A stretch of 64,000 nt of DNA from a bacterium (GCA_905221145.1 CAJNCA010000003.1:62001-126000), one strand, 5' to 3'. Positions 39,046-49,344 are shown, numbered from the stretch's first letter. Numbers and translations are program-made. Notes: generated by a model from the sequence alone, not told the origin.

Positions 39046-39180
39046 GATATTGCCCGCAGTGGTGAAAGTTTCAGTAGCTTTTGCTACTGAAACAGGGGAT
39101 TTTTGAGACAATAGGCTCAAAAATAAGTGATGAAATCCCGTAGGGAGTTGCTCACGTCCCCACCACTTAAGGGGAATATC
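39046..39180 (+). repeat. Structured 135-nt intergenic element, copy A (upstream of dnaK)
   Basis: Closing stem: GATATT (39046-39051) with AATATC (39175-39180), CCC with GGG, and AGTGGTG (39058-39064) with CACCACT (39161-39167). Inside are hairpin 2, GTTTCAGTAGC with GCTACTGAAAC around TTTT; hairpin 3, TTTTTGAG with CTCAAAAA around a loop ACAATAGG; and hairpin 4, GTGA/TCAC enclosing CCC/GGG. The same architecture with other stem sequences occurs at 43364-43498 and, inverted, at 60937-61070. It could be a pneumococcal-type repeat such as SPRITE, or a structured RNA. It fills most of the grpE-dnaK gap. Confidence 0.8.
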
Positions 39181-39209
39181 AAAAAATCAAAATTCGAATT
39201 AAAATTTAA

Positions 39210-41045
<1,836 letters not shown>

Positions 41046-41104
41046 AATAGTCTAGTGGACTATTTTATCCCGAGCTTGAAAATCAGGCGAGTATAAGAAG
41101 AAAT

Positions 41105-41135
41105 CCAGAGGTTGCAACCCAGCCTCTGTTTTTCG
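41105..41135 (+). terminator. Terminators after dnaK
   Basis: CAGAGG pairs with CCTCTG, followed by TTTTTCG. A shorter hairpin, AAAATAGTC with GGACTATTTT, sits right at the dnaK stop (about 41043-41066). Confidence 0.7.
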
Positions 41136-41156
41136 ATAAAATAGAGGGTGTAGCTT

Positions 41157-41789
41157 ATGAAAAAAGTACTTTGTGTCATTTATCCTAATTTTTCTCTTTA
41201 TGAGATATCCTCTTTAACAAGTACTTTAGTTCTGTCTTTTGACATCACGATTGATTATGTAGCTTCAGATCATTCGATGGTGGTCTCTGAGGATGGCTTG
41301 CCTTGTTTACCTACAAAAACATTGGATCAAGTACGTATAGAAGAGTATTCTTGTGTGATTTTGCCAGGAATGGTAAATATAGGGCCTGCTCTACAGGATG
41401 AAAAATTAAATTCGTTTTTGAAGGGACTTGGTAAGCAGGATATCTTAATTGCAGCCATTTCTTCAGCACCTCTTTTGTTGGCAAAAGCAGGTTTATTGAA
41501 CGATACGAAATTTACAGGTGGGATTTGGCAAAACTTCTTTGACTATTTTGAATTTCTTCCACGTGAGAATTTCCAACCCAAACTGGTTGTTCAAGATAAA
41601 AATATCATTACGGCTATAGGCTTTGCACATCTAGAGTTTGCAAGAAAAGTGATTCTTGGTCTAGGTTTGGCAGAAAATACTGACAACTATTTTAAAGAAC
41701 AGAACGAATATTCAGAAGAGGATTTGATTTTTTCTCTATCGGACAAAGAGTTTGATGAAGTGAAACAGAGTATAGAAAATGCCCTCTAA
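41157..41789 (+). CDS. DJ-1/PfpI family protein with a Ser at the usual nucleophile site
   Basis: A 210-residue protein of the DJ-1/PfpI superfamily. The first half shows VLCVIYPNFSLYEISSL and SCVILPGMVNIGPAL. The nucleophile elbow reads ILIAAISSAPLLLAKAGLL, where active members have Cys (AICxxP) and this one has Ser. FTGGIWQNFFDYF and IITAIGFAHLEFA follow as usual. It is therefore probably not a standard Cys-dependent glyoxalase/protease and may be a structural or regulatory relative. It lies between dnaK and dnaJ with its own short leader (a GTGTAGCTTATG context). Confidence 0.8.
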   Translation: MKKVLCVIYPNFSLYEISSLTSTLVLSFDITIDYVASDHSMVVSEDGLPCLPTKTLDQVRIEEYSCVILPGMVNIGPALQDEKLNSFLKGLGKQDILIAAISSAPLLLAKAGLLNDTKFTGGIWQNFFDYFEFLPRENFQPKLVVQDKNIITAIGFAHLEFARKVILGLGLAENTDNYFKEQNEYSEEDLIFSLSDKEFDEVKQSIENAL

Positions 41790-41894
41790 ATATTTACTTA
41801 TAAATTATAGAAAGGAATAAGAGTGTTCGAGTAACTGAACACGAGTTCCTAAGTTTCTGATTCAATATAAAAAGAAAGGAATTGAACCCGACCT

Positions 41895-41969
41895 AAATTC
41901 TCGGAAAAAAGATAAATCTGCCTAGGAGCATCGCTCCAGCGTCAGATTTCCTATTTTTCAGTCGAATTT
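41895..41969 (+). other. Long imperfect hairpin in the dnaJ leader
   Basis: AAATTC (41895-41900) pairs with GAATTT (41964-41969); inside, GAAAAA pairs with TTTTTC, AAATCTG with CAGATTT, and GGAGC with GCTCC around a three-base loop. The whole is a 75-base extended hairpin ending about 20 bases before the dnaJ start. A smaller hairpin (GTGTTC with GAACAC) lies near 41823-41845. These may be a repeat element or a translational control structure. Confidence 0.55.
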
Positions 41970-41988
41970 TACGGTCTTGGTATCTTGT

Positions 41989-43128
41989 ATGAATAATACT
42001 GAATTTTATGATCGTCTGGGGGTGTCAAAAAACGCTTCGGCAGACGAGATCAAAAAAGCTTATCGCAAGCTTTCGAAAAAATACCACCCAGATATCAACA
42101 AGGAGCCTGGTGCTGAGGAAAAATACAAGGAAGTTCAGGAAGCCTATGAGACTTTGAGTGACGACCAAAAACGGGCTGCCTATGACCAATATGGTGCGGC
42201 TGGTGCCAATGGTGGCTTTGGAGGCTTCGGTGGTGGAGCTGGCGGTTTCAATGGGGCAGGTGGCTTCGGTGGTTTTGAGGACATTTTCTCAAGTTTCTTT
42301 GGCGGAGGCGGTGCTTCGCGCAATCCAAATGCTCCTCGCCAAGGGGATGACCTCCAGTATCGTGTGAACTTGACCTTTGAAGAAGCTATTTTTGGAGCTG
42401 AAAAAGAAGTTAAATACAACCGTGAAGCAAGCTGTCGTACATGTAATGGCTCAGGTGCTAAGCCAGGAACAAGTCCAGTCACTTGTGGACGCTGTCATGG
42501 TGCTGGTGTTATTAACGTCGATACGCAGACTCCGCTTGGTATGATGCGTCGCCAAGTAACCTGTGATGTCTGTCACGGTCGCGGAAAAGAAATCAAAGAT
42601 CCATGTACAACCTGTCACGGAACAGGGCATGAAAAACAAGCTCATAGCGTACATGTGAAAATCCCTGCTGGTGTGGAAACTGGTCAACAAATTCGCCTAG
42701 CTGGTCAAGGTGAAGCAGGATTTAACGGTGGACCTTATGGTGACTTGTATGTAGTGGTTTCTGTGGAAGCTAGCGACAAGTTTGAACGTGAAGGAACGAC
42801 TATCTTCTACAATCTCAACCTCAACTTTGTCCAAGCAGCTCTTGGTGATACGGTAGATATCCCAACTGTTCACGGTGATGTTGAATTGGTTATCCCAGAG
42901 GGAACTCAGACTGGTAAGAAATTCCGTCTACGTGGCAAGGGAGCTCCGAGCCTTCGTGGTGGTGCAGTTGGTGACCAATACGTTACCGTTAATGTCGTAA
43001 CACCGACAGGCTTGAACGACCGCCAAAAAGCAGCCTTGAAAGAATTCGCAGCTGCTGGTGATTTAAAAGTCAATCCAAAGAAAAAAGGCTTCTTTGATCA
43101 TATAAAAGATGCCTTTGAAGGAGAATAA
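41989..43128 (+). CDS. dnaJ: Chaperone DnaJ (Hsp40)
   Basis: A 379-residue type I Hsp40. The J domain (1-70) has the HPD motif in KYHPDINKE, a Gly/Phe-rich linker follows (about 72-112), then four CxxCxGxG zinc-binding repeats ([32 protein letters not shown]) and the C-terminal substrate domain. It stimulates DnaK. The start [11 protein letters not shown] matches known streptococcal DnaJ. No clear Shine-Dalgarno is seen before this ATG (the upstream bases are TTGGTATCTTGT); a TTG at 41977 has none either. Confidence 0.95.
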   Translation: MNNTEFYDRLGVSKNASADEIKKAYRKLSKKYHPDINKEPGAEEKYKEVQEAYETLSDDQKRAAYDQYGAAGANGGFGGFGGGAGGFNGAGGFGGFEDIFSSFFGGGGASRNPNAPRQGDDLQYRVNLTFEEAIFGAEKEVKYNREASCRTCNGSGAKPGTSPVTCGRCHGAGVINVDTQTPLGMMRRQVTCDVCHGRGKEIKDPCTTCHGTGHEKQAHSVHVKIPAGVETGQQIRLAGQGEAGFNGGPYGDLYVVVSVEASDKFEREGTTIFYNLNLNFVQAALGDTVDIPTVHGDVELVIPEGTQTGKKFRLRGKGAPSLRGGAVGDQYVTVNVVTPTGLNDRQKAALKEFAAAGDLKVNPKKKGFFDHIKDAFEGE

Positions 43129-43196
43129 AGTAAAAAAGCCATATCCCGTCAATTATACACCACAATTTAGACAACTCATTTACCATGTCATAACTA

Positions 43197-43348
43197 ATAC
43201 TCTTCGAAAATCTCTTCAAACCGCGTCAACGTCGCCTTGCTGTATATATGTGACTGACTTCGTCAGTCTTATCTACAACCTCAAAACAGTGTTTTGAGCA
43301 ACCTGCGACTAGTTTCCTAGTTTGCTTTTTGATTTTCATTGAGTATAA
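43197..43348 (+). repeat. BOX element, near-complete A-B-C form
   Basis: It starts ATACTCTTCGAAAATCTCTT (boxA), continues through GTCGCCTTGCTGTATATATG, a boxB core with GACTGACTTCGTCAGTC and CAAAACAGTGTTTTG, and ends with boxC TTTGATTTTCATTGAGTATA. About 150 bases, located between dnaJ and copy B of the structured element. Confidence 0.93.
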
Positions 43349-43363
43349 ATCAAATACTTTCCC

Positions 43364-43498
43364 AGACTTTCCGCCGTAATGAAAACACCTGCAACAGTTT
43401 GATTTCAGGTGTTCGGAAACTTTGAGACCTAGGCTCAAAGTTTAGGTATGGAACTTCGAAGAAGGTCGCTACCGTCCGTCATTACTTAAGGAAAGTCT
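43364..43498 (+). repeat. Structured 135-nt intergenic element, copy B (downstream of dnaJ)
   Basis: Closing stem: AGACTTTCC (43364-43372) with GGAAAGTCT (43490-43498) and GTAATGA (43376-43382) with TCATTAC (43479-43485), separated by an internal loop GCC/TTAA. Inside are AACACCTG with CAGGTGTT, AAACTTTGAG with CTCAAAGTTT around ACCTAGG, and a weaker fourth hairpin opening GGTA and closing TACC. The pairs are the same as in copy A, but most stem bases differ. It directly follows the BOX element. Confidence 0.78.
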
Positions 43499-43514
43499 TA
43501 AAAAATCTATAAAC

Positions 43515-43541
43515 TAAAAAGAGCCGTCGGGCTCTTTTTAC
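43515..43541. terminator. Bidirectional terminator
   Basis: AAAAAGAGCC pairs with GGGCTCTTTTT around GTC, with T-runs on both strands. It serves the minus-strand hypothetical gene ending at 43538 and faces any transcript coming from dnaJ. Confidence 0.8.
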
Positions 43542-43825
43542 TTATCTTCAATTTCCTGTGTTTCTTTGATGACAGCTAGTCTAGTCTGGATATCCTTTTC
43601 CAAGACCTTAAACTTGTAAGTGAGGTCTTCTTGGTATTCCTTGATGAGTTCTTTTTGCTGGTCGATGATTTGCAGGCTGTTTTGGATAATATCTACATCG
43701 TCCTTGATAGCTTGAACGCGGTCAGTGGTATTCAAGACTTCATCTGTGATGGTTTGTCGATTTTTTGTGACCAAATAACTGCCGGCTGCAGCTCCTGCAA
43801 ATAGCAGTAGGTTGGATAATTTCAT
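43538..43825 (-). CDS. Small membrane-anchored coiled-coil protein
   Basis: A 95-residue protein with one N-terminal hydrophobic segment (LSNLLLFAGAAAGSYLV), then a highly charged helical stretch likely to form a coiled coil (about 25-95). It resembles YtxH-like anchored proteins in outline, but no family is certain. It lies nine bases after the HIT-protein gene on the same strand, so the two are probably co-transcribed. AAGGAG precedes the start. Confidence 0.75.
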   Translation of the reverse strand: MKLSNLLLFAGAAAGSYLVTKNRQTITDEVLNTTDRVQAIKDDVDIIQNSLQIIDQQKELIKEYQEDLTYKFKVLEKDIQTRLAVIKETQEIEDK

Positions 43826-43834
43826 GGCAACTCC

Positions 43835-44245
43835 TTAGGCGTTTTTGATAGTTTCAGCGACTTGAGCGAGTTTGTCAAAGTCAGGTTCGTGTGCGATAAA
43901 ATCAATCTTGAGGTCATCGTCCGCACTGTAGCGAGGTACGAGGTGCACGTGGGTGTGAAAGACTGTTTGGCCTGCTATTTCTTCACAATTGGAAATGATA
44001 TTCATACCAGCAGCCTTGGTAGCTTTCATGACTTTTTGAGCTACTTTTGGTACTTGGGCAAAGAGTTGGCTGGCGCTAGTAGCATCCATTTCTAAAAGAT
44101 TGCGATAGTGTTCCTTTGGCACGACCAAGGTGTGTCCTGGTGTCACTTGAGAGATATCAAGAAAGGCAAGAACCTGCTCATCTTCATATACTTTTGAAGC
44201 AGGAATTTCCCCTGCGATGATTTTACAAAAAATGCAATCTGACAT
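43835..44245 (-). CDS. HIT-family nucleotide-binding protein
   Basis: A 136-residue histidine-triad protein. The N-terminal zinc-type CIFCKIIAGEIPASKVYED and the catalytic triad in QTVFHTHVHLVPRY are both present. Family members hydrolyse AMP-lysine or similar nucleotidyl compounds; the cellular substrate is unknown. It is transcribed divergently from ecsA across a 67-base gap. Confidence 0.93.
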   Translation of the reverse strand: MSDCIFCKIIAGEIPASKVYEDEQVLAFLDISQVTPGHTLVVPKEHYRNLLEMDATSASQLFAQVPKVAQKVMKATKAAGMNIISNCEEIAGQTVFHTHVHLVPRYSADDDLKIDFIAHEPDFDKLAQVAETIKNA

Positions 44246-44272
44246 AAAATCTACCTCTACTGTATTGAATTT

Positions 44273-44281
44273 TGATATAAT
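44273..44281 (+). promoter_or_regulatory. Extended -10 promoter of ecsAB
   Basis: TGATATAAT with a perfect TATAAT (44276-44281), about 31 bases before the ecsA start, without a clear -35. Confidence 0.55.
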
Positions 44282-44312
44282 ATAGCTACATTATACCAGA
44301 TTTGGAGAAAAT

Positions 44313-45044
44313 ATGTTAGAAATTAAAAACCTGACAGGTGGCTATGTTCATGTCCCTGTCTTGAAAGATGTGTCCTTTACCGTTGAAAGTGGACAGTTGG
44401 TCGGTTTGATTGGTCTCAATGGTGCTGGGAAATCGACGACTATTAATGAAATTATCGGTCTGTTGACACCTTATAGCGGATCCATCAATATCAACGGTTT
44501 GACCTTGCAAAAAGATGCGACTAACTACCGCAAGCAAATTGGCTACATTCCTGAGACGCCTAGTTTGTATGAGGAATTGACCCTCAGAGAGCATATCGAG
44601 ACGGTTGCTATGGCTTATGGTATTGAGCAGAAAGTGGCTTTTGATCGAGTAGAACCTTTGTTAAAAATGTTCCGTCTGGACCAGAAATTAGACTGGTTCC
44701 CTGTTCATTTTTCAAAAGGGATGAAGCAAAAGGTCATGATTATCTGTGCATTTGTGGTGGATCCGAGTCTTTTCATCGTGGATGAGCCTTTCCTTGGTCT
44801 TGATCCGCTGGCTATTTCTGACTTGATTCAGCTTTTGGAAGTGGAAAAGCAAAAGGGCAAGTCCATTCTCATGAGTACTCACGTGCTGGATTCGGCGGAG
44901 AAGATGTGTGATGCCTTTGTCATTCTCCACAAGGGAGAGGTGCGTGCTAAGGGAAATCTGATTCAACTGCGCGAAGCTTTTGACATGCCTGAGGCTAGTT
45001 TGAATGATATTTACTTGGCTCTGACCAAAGAGGAGGAGTTATGA
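44313..45044 (+). CDS. ecsA: ABC transporter ATPase EcsA
   Basis: A 243-residue ATPase. Walker A is GLNGAGKST, the signature is FSKGMKQKV (a degenerate SKG form typical of EcsA), and Walker B is FIVDEPFLGLD. With EcsB it forms an exporter-type complex linked in Bacillus to intramembrane proteolysis and peptide export, and in streptococci to competence and virulence. The end overlaps ecsB (ATGA). Confidence 0.9.
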   Translation: MLEIKNLTGGYVHVPVLKDVSFTVESGQLVGLIGLNGAGKSTTINEIIGLLTPYSGSININGLTLQKDATNYRKQIGYIPETPSLYEELTLREHIETVAMAYGIEQKVAFDRVEPLLKMFRLDQKLDWFPVHFSKGMKQKVMIICAFVVDPSLFIVDEPFLGLDPLAISDLIQLLEVEKQKGKSILMSTHVLDSAEKMCDAFVILHKGEVRAKGNLIQLREAFDMPEASLNDIYLALTKEEEL

Positions 45045-46090
45045 AAGACTTGTTTTTAAAGAGAAAGCAGGCTTTTCGTAAGGAGTGTGTCGGTTATCTG
45101 CGCTATGTTCTCAATGACCACTTTGTCTTGTTCCTGCTTGTTCTGCTGGGATTTCTAGCCTACCAGTACAGTCAACTCTTGCAACATTTTCCTGAAAATC
45201 ATTGGCCTATCCTTTTGTTTGTAGGGATTACCTCTGTTTTGCTCTTGCTTTGTGGTGGGATTACCACTTACATGGAGGCTCCAGACAAGCTCTTTCTCTT
45301 GGTTGGGGAAGAGGAAATTAAGCTCCACCTCAAGCGTCAAACTGGAATTTCCCTAGTCTTTTGGCTCTTTGTCCAGACCCTTTTCTTGCTGTTATTTGCG
45401 CCTTTATTTTTAGCCATGGGTTATGGCTTGCCAGTTTTTCTGATCTATGTGCTTTTATTGGGAGTAGGAAAATATTTCCTCTTTCGTCAAAAGGTCAGCA
45501 AATTTTTCACTGAAACTGGTCTCAACTGGGACTTTGTCATTTCCCAAGAAAGCAAGCGCAAGCAGGTCTTGCTTCGTTTCTTTGCTCTCTTTACGCAGGT
45601 CAAGGGAATTTCAAACAGCGTCAAGCGTCGTGCCTATCTGGACTTTGTCCTAAAGACTGTTCAGAAGGTGCCTGGGAAGATTTGGCAAAATCTCTATCTG
45701 CGTTCTTATCTGCGAAATGGAGACCTCTTTGCCCTCAGTCTTCGTCTGCTCTTGCTTTCCATACTGGCGCAGGTCTTTATCGAGCAAGCTTGGATTGCAA
45801 CAGCGGTAGTAGTCCTGTTTAACTACCTCTTGCTCTTCCAGTTGCTGGCCCTCTATCACGCCTTTGACTACCAGTATTTGACCCAACTCTTTCCGCTGGA
45901 CAAGGGGCAAAAGGAAAAAGGATTGCAGGCGGTAGTCCGAGGATTGACCAGTTTGGTCTTAGTAGTGGAATTAATCGTCGGTCTTGTGACCTTCCAAGAA
46001 AAGCTTGCCCTTCTAGCCTTGCTGGGTGCAGGTTTGGTTTTACTAGTCTTGTATCTACCTTATCAGGTGAAACGTCAGATGCAGGACTAA
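45041..46090 (+). CDS. ecsB: ABC transporter membrane subunit EcsB
   Basis: A 349-residue integral membrane protein with about seven or eight hydrophobic segments and basic cytoplasmic loops, fitting the EcsB family by length and position behind ecsA. Its start overlaps the ecsA stop by four bases, with GAGGAG upstream. The ligand is unknown. The terminator beyond is shared with the opposing blpT-like gene. Confidence 0.88.
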   Translation: MKDLFLKRKQAFRKECVGYLRYVLNDHFVLFLLVLLGFLAYQYSQLLQHFPENHWPILLFVGITSVLLLLCGGITTYMEAPDKLFLLVGEEEIKLHLKRQTGISLVFWLFVQTLFLLLFAPLFLAMGYGLPVFLIYVLLLGVGKYFLFRQKVSKFFTETGLNWDFVISQESKRKQVLLRFFALFTQVKGISNSVKRRAYLDFVLKTVQKVPGKIWQNLYLRSYLRNGDLFALSLRLLLLSILAQVFIEQAWIATAVVVLFNYLLLFQLLALYHAFDYQYLTQLFPLDKGQKEKGLQAVVRGLTSLVLVVELIVGLVTFQEKLALLALLGAGLVLLVLYLPYQVKRQMQD

Positions 46091-46107
46091 CATTGCTTAT
46101 ATGAAAC

Positions 46108-46150
46108 AAAAAAGAAGTTGAGTTCAATCTGTCTCAGCTTCTTTTATTTT
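46108..46150. terminator. Bidirectional terminator between ecsB and blpT
   Basis: GAAGTTGAG pairs with CTCAGCTTC, with A-rich and T-rich flanks (TTTTATTTTTT on the plus strand). Confidence 0.8.
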
Positions 46151-46480
46151 TTACAAGAGAATGGTTGGGCCGTAGAGACTCAACTTGGTCTTGACTTGGT
46201 CAAAGTGGAAACAGTCATAGGCCCGCCAAGCGGCGCGAGTTGAAGAATCTGGATTGAGGGCGCTGAGTCCCATGAGAAGACTGGAAGTCTGGTAAAATTT
46301 TTCCAGTTCAATCAAGACTCGATTATCCACTGTTTCAGCCTTGGCTAGAAAACCAAGAATAGAGTTTAATTGCTCTTGAAAGCGGATGTCGTCAGCTGTT
46401 GTCTGTTTGCATGATTGGTAGGCTTTGTTTAAGTCAGTAATCAAAGTCTGAGCTGTTTTGATAGGGTCTGTATCTGTCAT
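46151..46480 (-). CDS. blpT: BlpT-like protein
   Basis: A 109-residue soluble, helix-rich protein without signal or membrane segment, beginning MTDTDPIKTAQTLITDLNKA. It is assigned by its position at the edge of the blp locus, next to ecsB, where pneumococci carry blpT. Function is unknown. It is oriented opposite to blpR and blpH. AGGAGGAATT precedes the start. The 295 bases to blpR contain no recognisable blpS. Confidence 0.65.
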   Translation of the reverse strand: MTDTDPIKTAQTLITDLNKAYQSCKQTTADDIRFQEQLNSILGFLAKAETVDNRVLIELEKFYQTSSLLMGLSALNPDSSTRAAWRAYDCFHFDQVKTKLSLYGPTILL

Positions 46481-46775
46481 GAGAATTCCTCCTCTAATCT
46501 AGGTGCTAGCCTTGATTCTAGCAACTGTGTTTTGATACTGTTAGTTTATCACTCTTATCTCCTTTTTCACCATAAAATCTTTAATTGCCCTTGAAATTTC
46601 CTGAATGGTACTGTTAAGATTTTATGATAAAATAGTTGTAAGATTATCATACTTATCTGAGTAACAAGATACCTTTCAGGAGCTTTGAAGGCCTGTTTAA
46701 GATTTGGTGGGCTTGTGTCAGAGTATTTTTGCTATTCTTTTTTTAGGAAGAAATTGAAACAAGGAGAGTAAGAAG

Positions 46776-47513
46776 ATGAGAATATTTGTTTTAGAAGATG
46801 ATTTTTCCCAACAGGCTAGGATTGAAACGACAATTGAGAAACTCTTGAAGGAACATCAGATCACTCCCAGCTCTTTTGAGGTCTTTGGCAAGCCAGATCA
46901 ACTGCTGGCAGAGGTGCATGAGAAGGGGGCCCATCAGCTATTCTTTTTGGACATTGAGATTCGAAATGAGGAGATGAAGGGGCTGGAGGTGGCTAGAAAG
47001 ATTCGGGATCGCGACCCCTATGCCCTGATTGTCTTTGTGACAACTCACTCGGAGTTTATGCCCCTGTCCTTTCGCTACCAAGTGTCTGCTTTGGACTACA
47101 TTGATAAGGCCCTTTCGGCAGAAGAGTTTGAATCTCGTATCGAGACAGCCCTCCTCTATGCCAATAGTCAAGACAGTAAAAGTCTGGCGGAAGATTGCTT
47201 TTACTTTAAATCAAAATTTGCCCAATTCCAGTATCCTTTTAAAGAGGTTTATTATCTCGAAACGTCGCCCAGAGCCCATCGTGTTATTCTCTATACCAAG
47301 ACAGACAGGCTGGAATTTACAGCGAGTTTAGAGGAGGTTTTCAAGCAGGAGCCTCGTCTCTTGCAGTGCCACCGCTCTTTTCTCATCAATCCTGCCAATG
47401 TAGTTCGTTTGGATAAGAAAGAAAAACTTCTTTTCTTTCCCAATGGGGGAAGCTGTCTAATCGCGCGTTATAAGGTCAGGGAAGTATCTGAAGCTATCAA
47501 TAACTTGCATTGA
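46776..47513 (+). CDS. blpR: LytTR-family response regulator BlpR
   Basis: A 245-residue regulator. The receiver domain (about 1-120) has acidic residues Asp8/Asp9 and phospho-acceptor Asp59 in FFLDIEI, and the C-terminal LytTR DNA-binding domain has VYYLETSPRAHRVILYT and HRSFLINPANVVRLDKK. It pairs with the histidine kinase encoded next. In pneumococci BlpR activates blp bacteriocin promoters at paired 9-base repeats; two such promoters are present at 49384 and 49861. AAGGAGAG precedes the ATG. Confidence 0.9.
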   Translation: MRIFVLEDDFSQQARIETTIEKLLKEHQITPSSFEVFGKPDQLLAEVHEKGAHQLFFLDIEIRNEEMKGLEVARKIRDRDPYALIVFVTTHSEFMPLSFRYQVSALDYIDKALSAEEFESRIETALLYANSQDSKSLAEDCFYFKSKFAQFQYPFKEVYYLETSPRAHRVILYTKTDRLEFTASLEEVFKQEPRLLQCHRSFLINPANVVRLDKKEKLLFFPNGGSCLIARYKVREVSEAINNLH

Positions 47514-47526
47514 GCTAGGAGAGTTT

Positions 47527-48873
47527 ATGAATATTGCTTGGTTATTATTGTATACGCTTATTACTAATGGGCTAAAAATTGTTATTTTCTTTAAGGTAGA
47601 TGGAATTGGTCTCAATTTTGAGAGAATTTTTAAGGCCTTTCTTTTTAAGCTACTTTTGGCAGTTGTTTTTGTAATGATTAGCTATATAGTAGGAAATGAT
47701 TATCTATCTTATTTTATGGAACCCTTGTACGGCATAGGCTTGTCTTTCTTATTGTTAAGAGGACTTCCTAAAAAACTCCTTTTCTTTTATGGTCTCTTTC
47801 CAATGATATTGGTGAATATCTTTTATAGAGGGGTTTCCTATTTTGTGCTTCCATTTTTGGGACAAGAAATTGTAGATAAAGGTAGCAATCCTATCTTTTT
47901 ATTGATGACGATATTCGTTTGCTTCATAGTTTTAGTCTTTTTGAAATGGTTGGACTATGATTTCACTAACTTGAGAAAGGAGATTCTAGATAAAGGTTTT
48001 CAAAAGTCCCTGACTAAGATTAACTGGATAATGGGGGCTTACTATCTAGTGATGCAAAGTCTGTCTTTCTTTGAATATGAACAAGGTATTCAATCAACGA
48101 CTGTTCGCCATCTCATCCTAGTATTTTACCTACTCTTTTTTATGGGGGTTATCAAGAAGCTGGATACCTATTTGAAGGACAAACTTCATGAGAGATTGGA
48201 CCAAGAGCAGGCCTTGCGCTACAGAGATATGGAACGCTATAGTCGGCATATAGAGGAACTTTACAAGGAGGTACGGAGCTTTCGCCATGACTACACCAAC
48301 CTCTTGACCAGCTTACGTCTGGGTATTGAAGAGGAGGATATGGAGCAGATAAAAGAGGTCTATGACTCGGTCTTAAAGGATTCTAGTGAAAAATTGCAGG
48401 ACAATAAATATGACCTTGGACGATTGGTAAATATTCGTGATAAAGCCCTCAAAAGTCTTCTAGCAGGGAAATTTCTAAAAGCTAGAGATAAGAAGATTGT
48501 CTTTAATGTCGAAGTTCCTGAGGAGATTCAGGTCGAGGGGATGAGCCTACTTGATTTTCTAACCATTGTGTCTATCCTTTGTGATAATGCTATTGAAGCC
48601 AGTGCAGAGGCTAGTCAACCTCATGTTTCAATCGCTTTTTTAAAAAATGGAGCACAAGAGACCTTTATCATTGAAAACTCCATCAAAGAAGACATAGATA
48701 TTTCTGAAATCTTCTCCTTTGGAGCCAGTTCTAAAGGGGAGGAGAGAGGAGTTGGTCTCTATACCGTCATGAAAATTGTGGAAAGCCATCCCAATACCAG
48801 TCTAAATACCACTTGTCAAAATCAAGTCTTTCGTCAGGTTTTAACAGTTCACTCGATGTCAGTTGATGATTAG
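47527..48873 (+). CDS. blpH: Peptide-pheromone sensor histidine kinase BlpH
   Basis: A 448-residue HPK10-type kinase. The first 220 residues form six or seven membrane segments that would bind the pheromone. The phospho-acceptor His is in SFRHDYTNLLTSLR (about residue 254), and the ATPase has an N-box with LCDNAIEAS and a GVGLYTVMKIVESHP glycine motif. It follows blpR by 13 bases with TAGGAGAG upstream. No gene for its expected ligand (BlpC) is visible in the window, so the system may respond to peptides from other cells. Confidence 0.9.
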   Translation: MNIAWLLLYTLITNGLKIVIFFKVDGIGLNFERIFKAFLFKLLLAVVFVMISYIVGNDYLSYFMEPLYGIGLSFLLLRGLPKKLLFFYGLFPMILVNIFYRGVSYFVLPFLGQEIVDKGSNPIFLLMTIFVCFIVLVFLKWLDYDFTNLRKEILDKGFQKSLTKINWIMGAYYLVMQSLSFFEYEQGIQSTTVRHLILVFYLLFFMGVIKKLDTYLKDKLHERLDQEQALRYRDMERYSRHIEELYKEVRSFRHDYTNLLTSLRLGIEEEDMEQIKEVYDSVLKDSSEKLQDNKYDLGRLVNIRDKALKSLLAGKFLKARDKKIVFNVEVPEEIQVEGMSLLDFLTIVSILCDNAIEASAEASQPHVSIAFLKNGAQETFIIENSIKEDIDISEIFSFGASSKGEERGVGLYTVMKIVESHPNTSLNTTCQNQVFRQVLTVHSMSVDD

Positions 48874-48941
48874 AAGACTTGTGTAAAGAAGTACTGCCTG
48901 TAGTCATCAATTAAAATGCCATAGTATATGAGGTATCCTAT

Positions 48942-49298
48942 ATGAATAAGAAATCCTTTTTTATCATCTGTTCTACGTTGATTATAGCATCGAATCTTCT
49001 CATGATTTCCGTGGTGAACAAGGGAGAAGAAACAGGAAGCAACCTGTTTGTGATTGCTATAGCCTGTGTTTTGCTACCAGCCTTTTTATATGCGGTTGAA
49101 AATCAACTGACTTCATTGGTAAGAGTAGAATCAATACTCCTGATTCAGTTGACAGTTATATCCCTACTCCGTCTTATCAACAGAATAGAGAGGACGCCTG
49201 AAATCCTCAACATTATCATTACCCTCCTCGTTTTGGCAGGTGGGACAGCCTGTATCCTTGTTGCAATCATGAGAATATATGAGAACAGACGGAAGTAA
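48942..49298 (+). CDS. Unrecognised small membrane protein in the blp locus
   Basis: A 118-residue protein with four hydrophobic segments (about 5-24, 34-52, 63-80 and 90-110) and a short basic tail ENRRK. I do not recognise a family. Its size, topology and place directly after blpH resemble the small membrane proteins that give bacteriocin immunity in these loci, but that is a guess. No strong ribosome site is visible before the ATG. Confidence 0.6.
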   Translation: MNKKSFFIICSTLIIASNLLMISVVNKGEETGSNLFVIAIACVLLPAFLYAVENQLTSLVRVESILLIQLTVISLLRLINRIERTPEILNIIITLLVLAGGTACILVAIMRIYENRRK

Positions 49299-49344
49299 GG
49301 GTGAATAGCTTTCGATGTATTTTCACATTGTTAAGTTTCCTTAG

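Noticed and set aside
46481..46775. Possible blpS upstream of blpR
   Set aside because: No open frame or LytTR-like sequence is present in these 295 bases.
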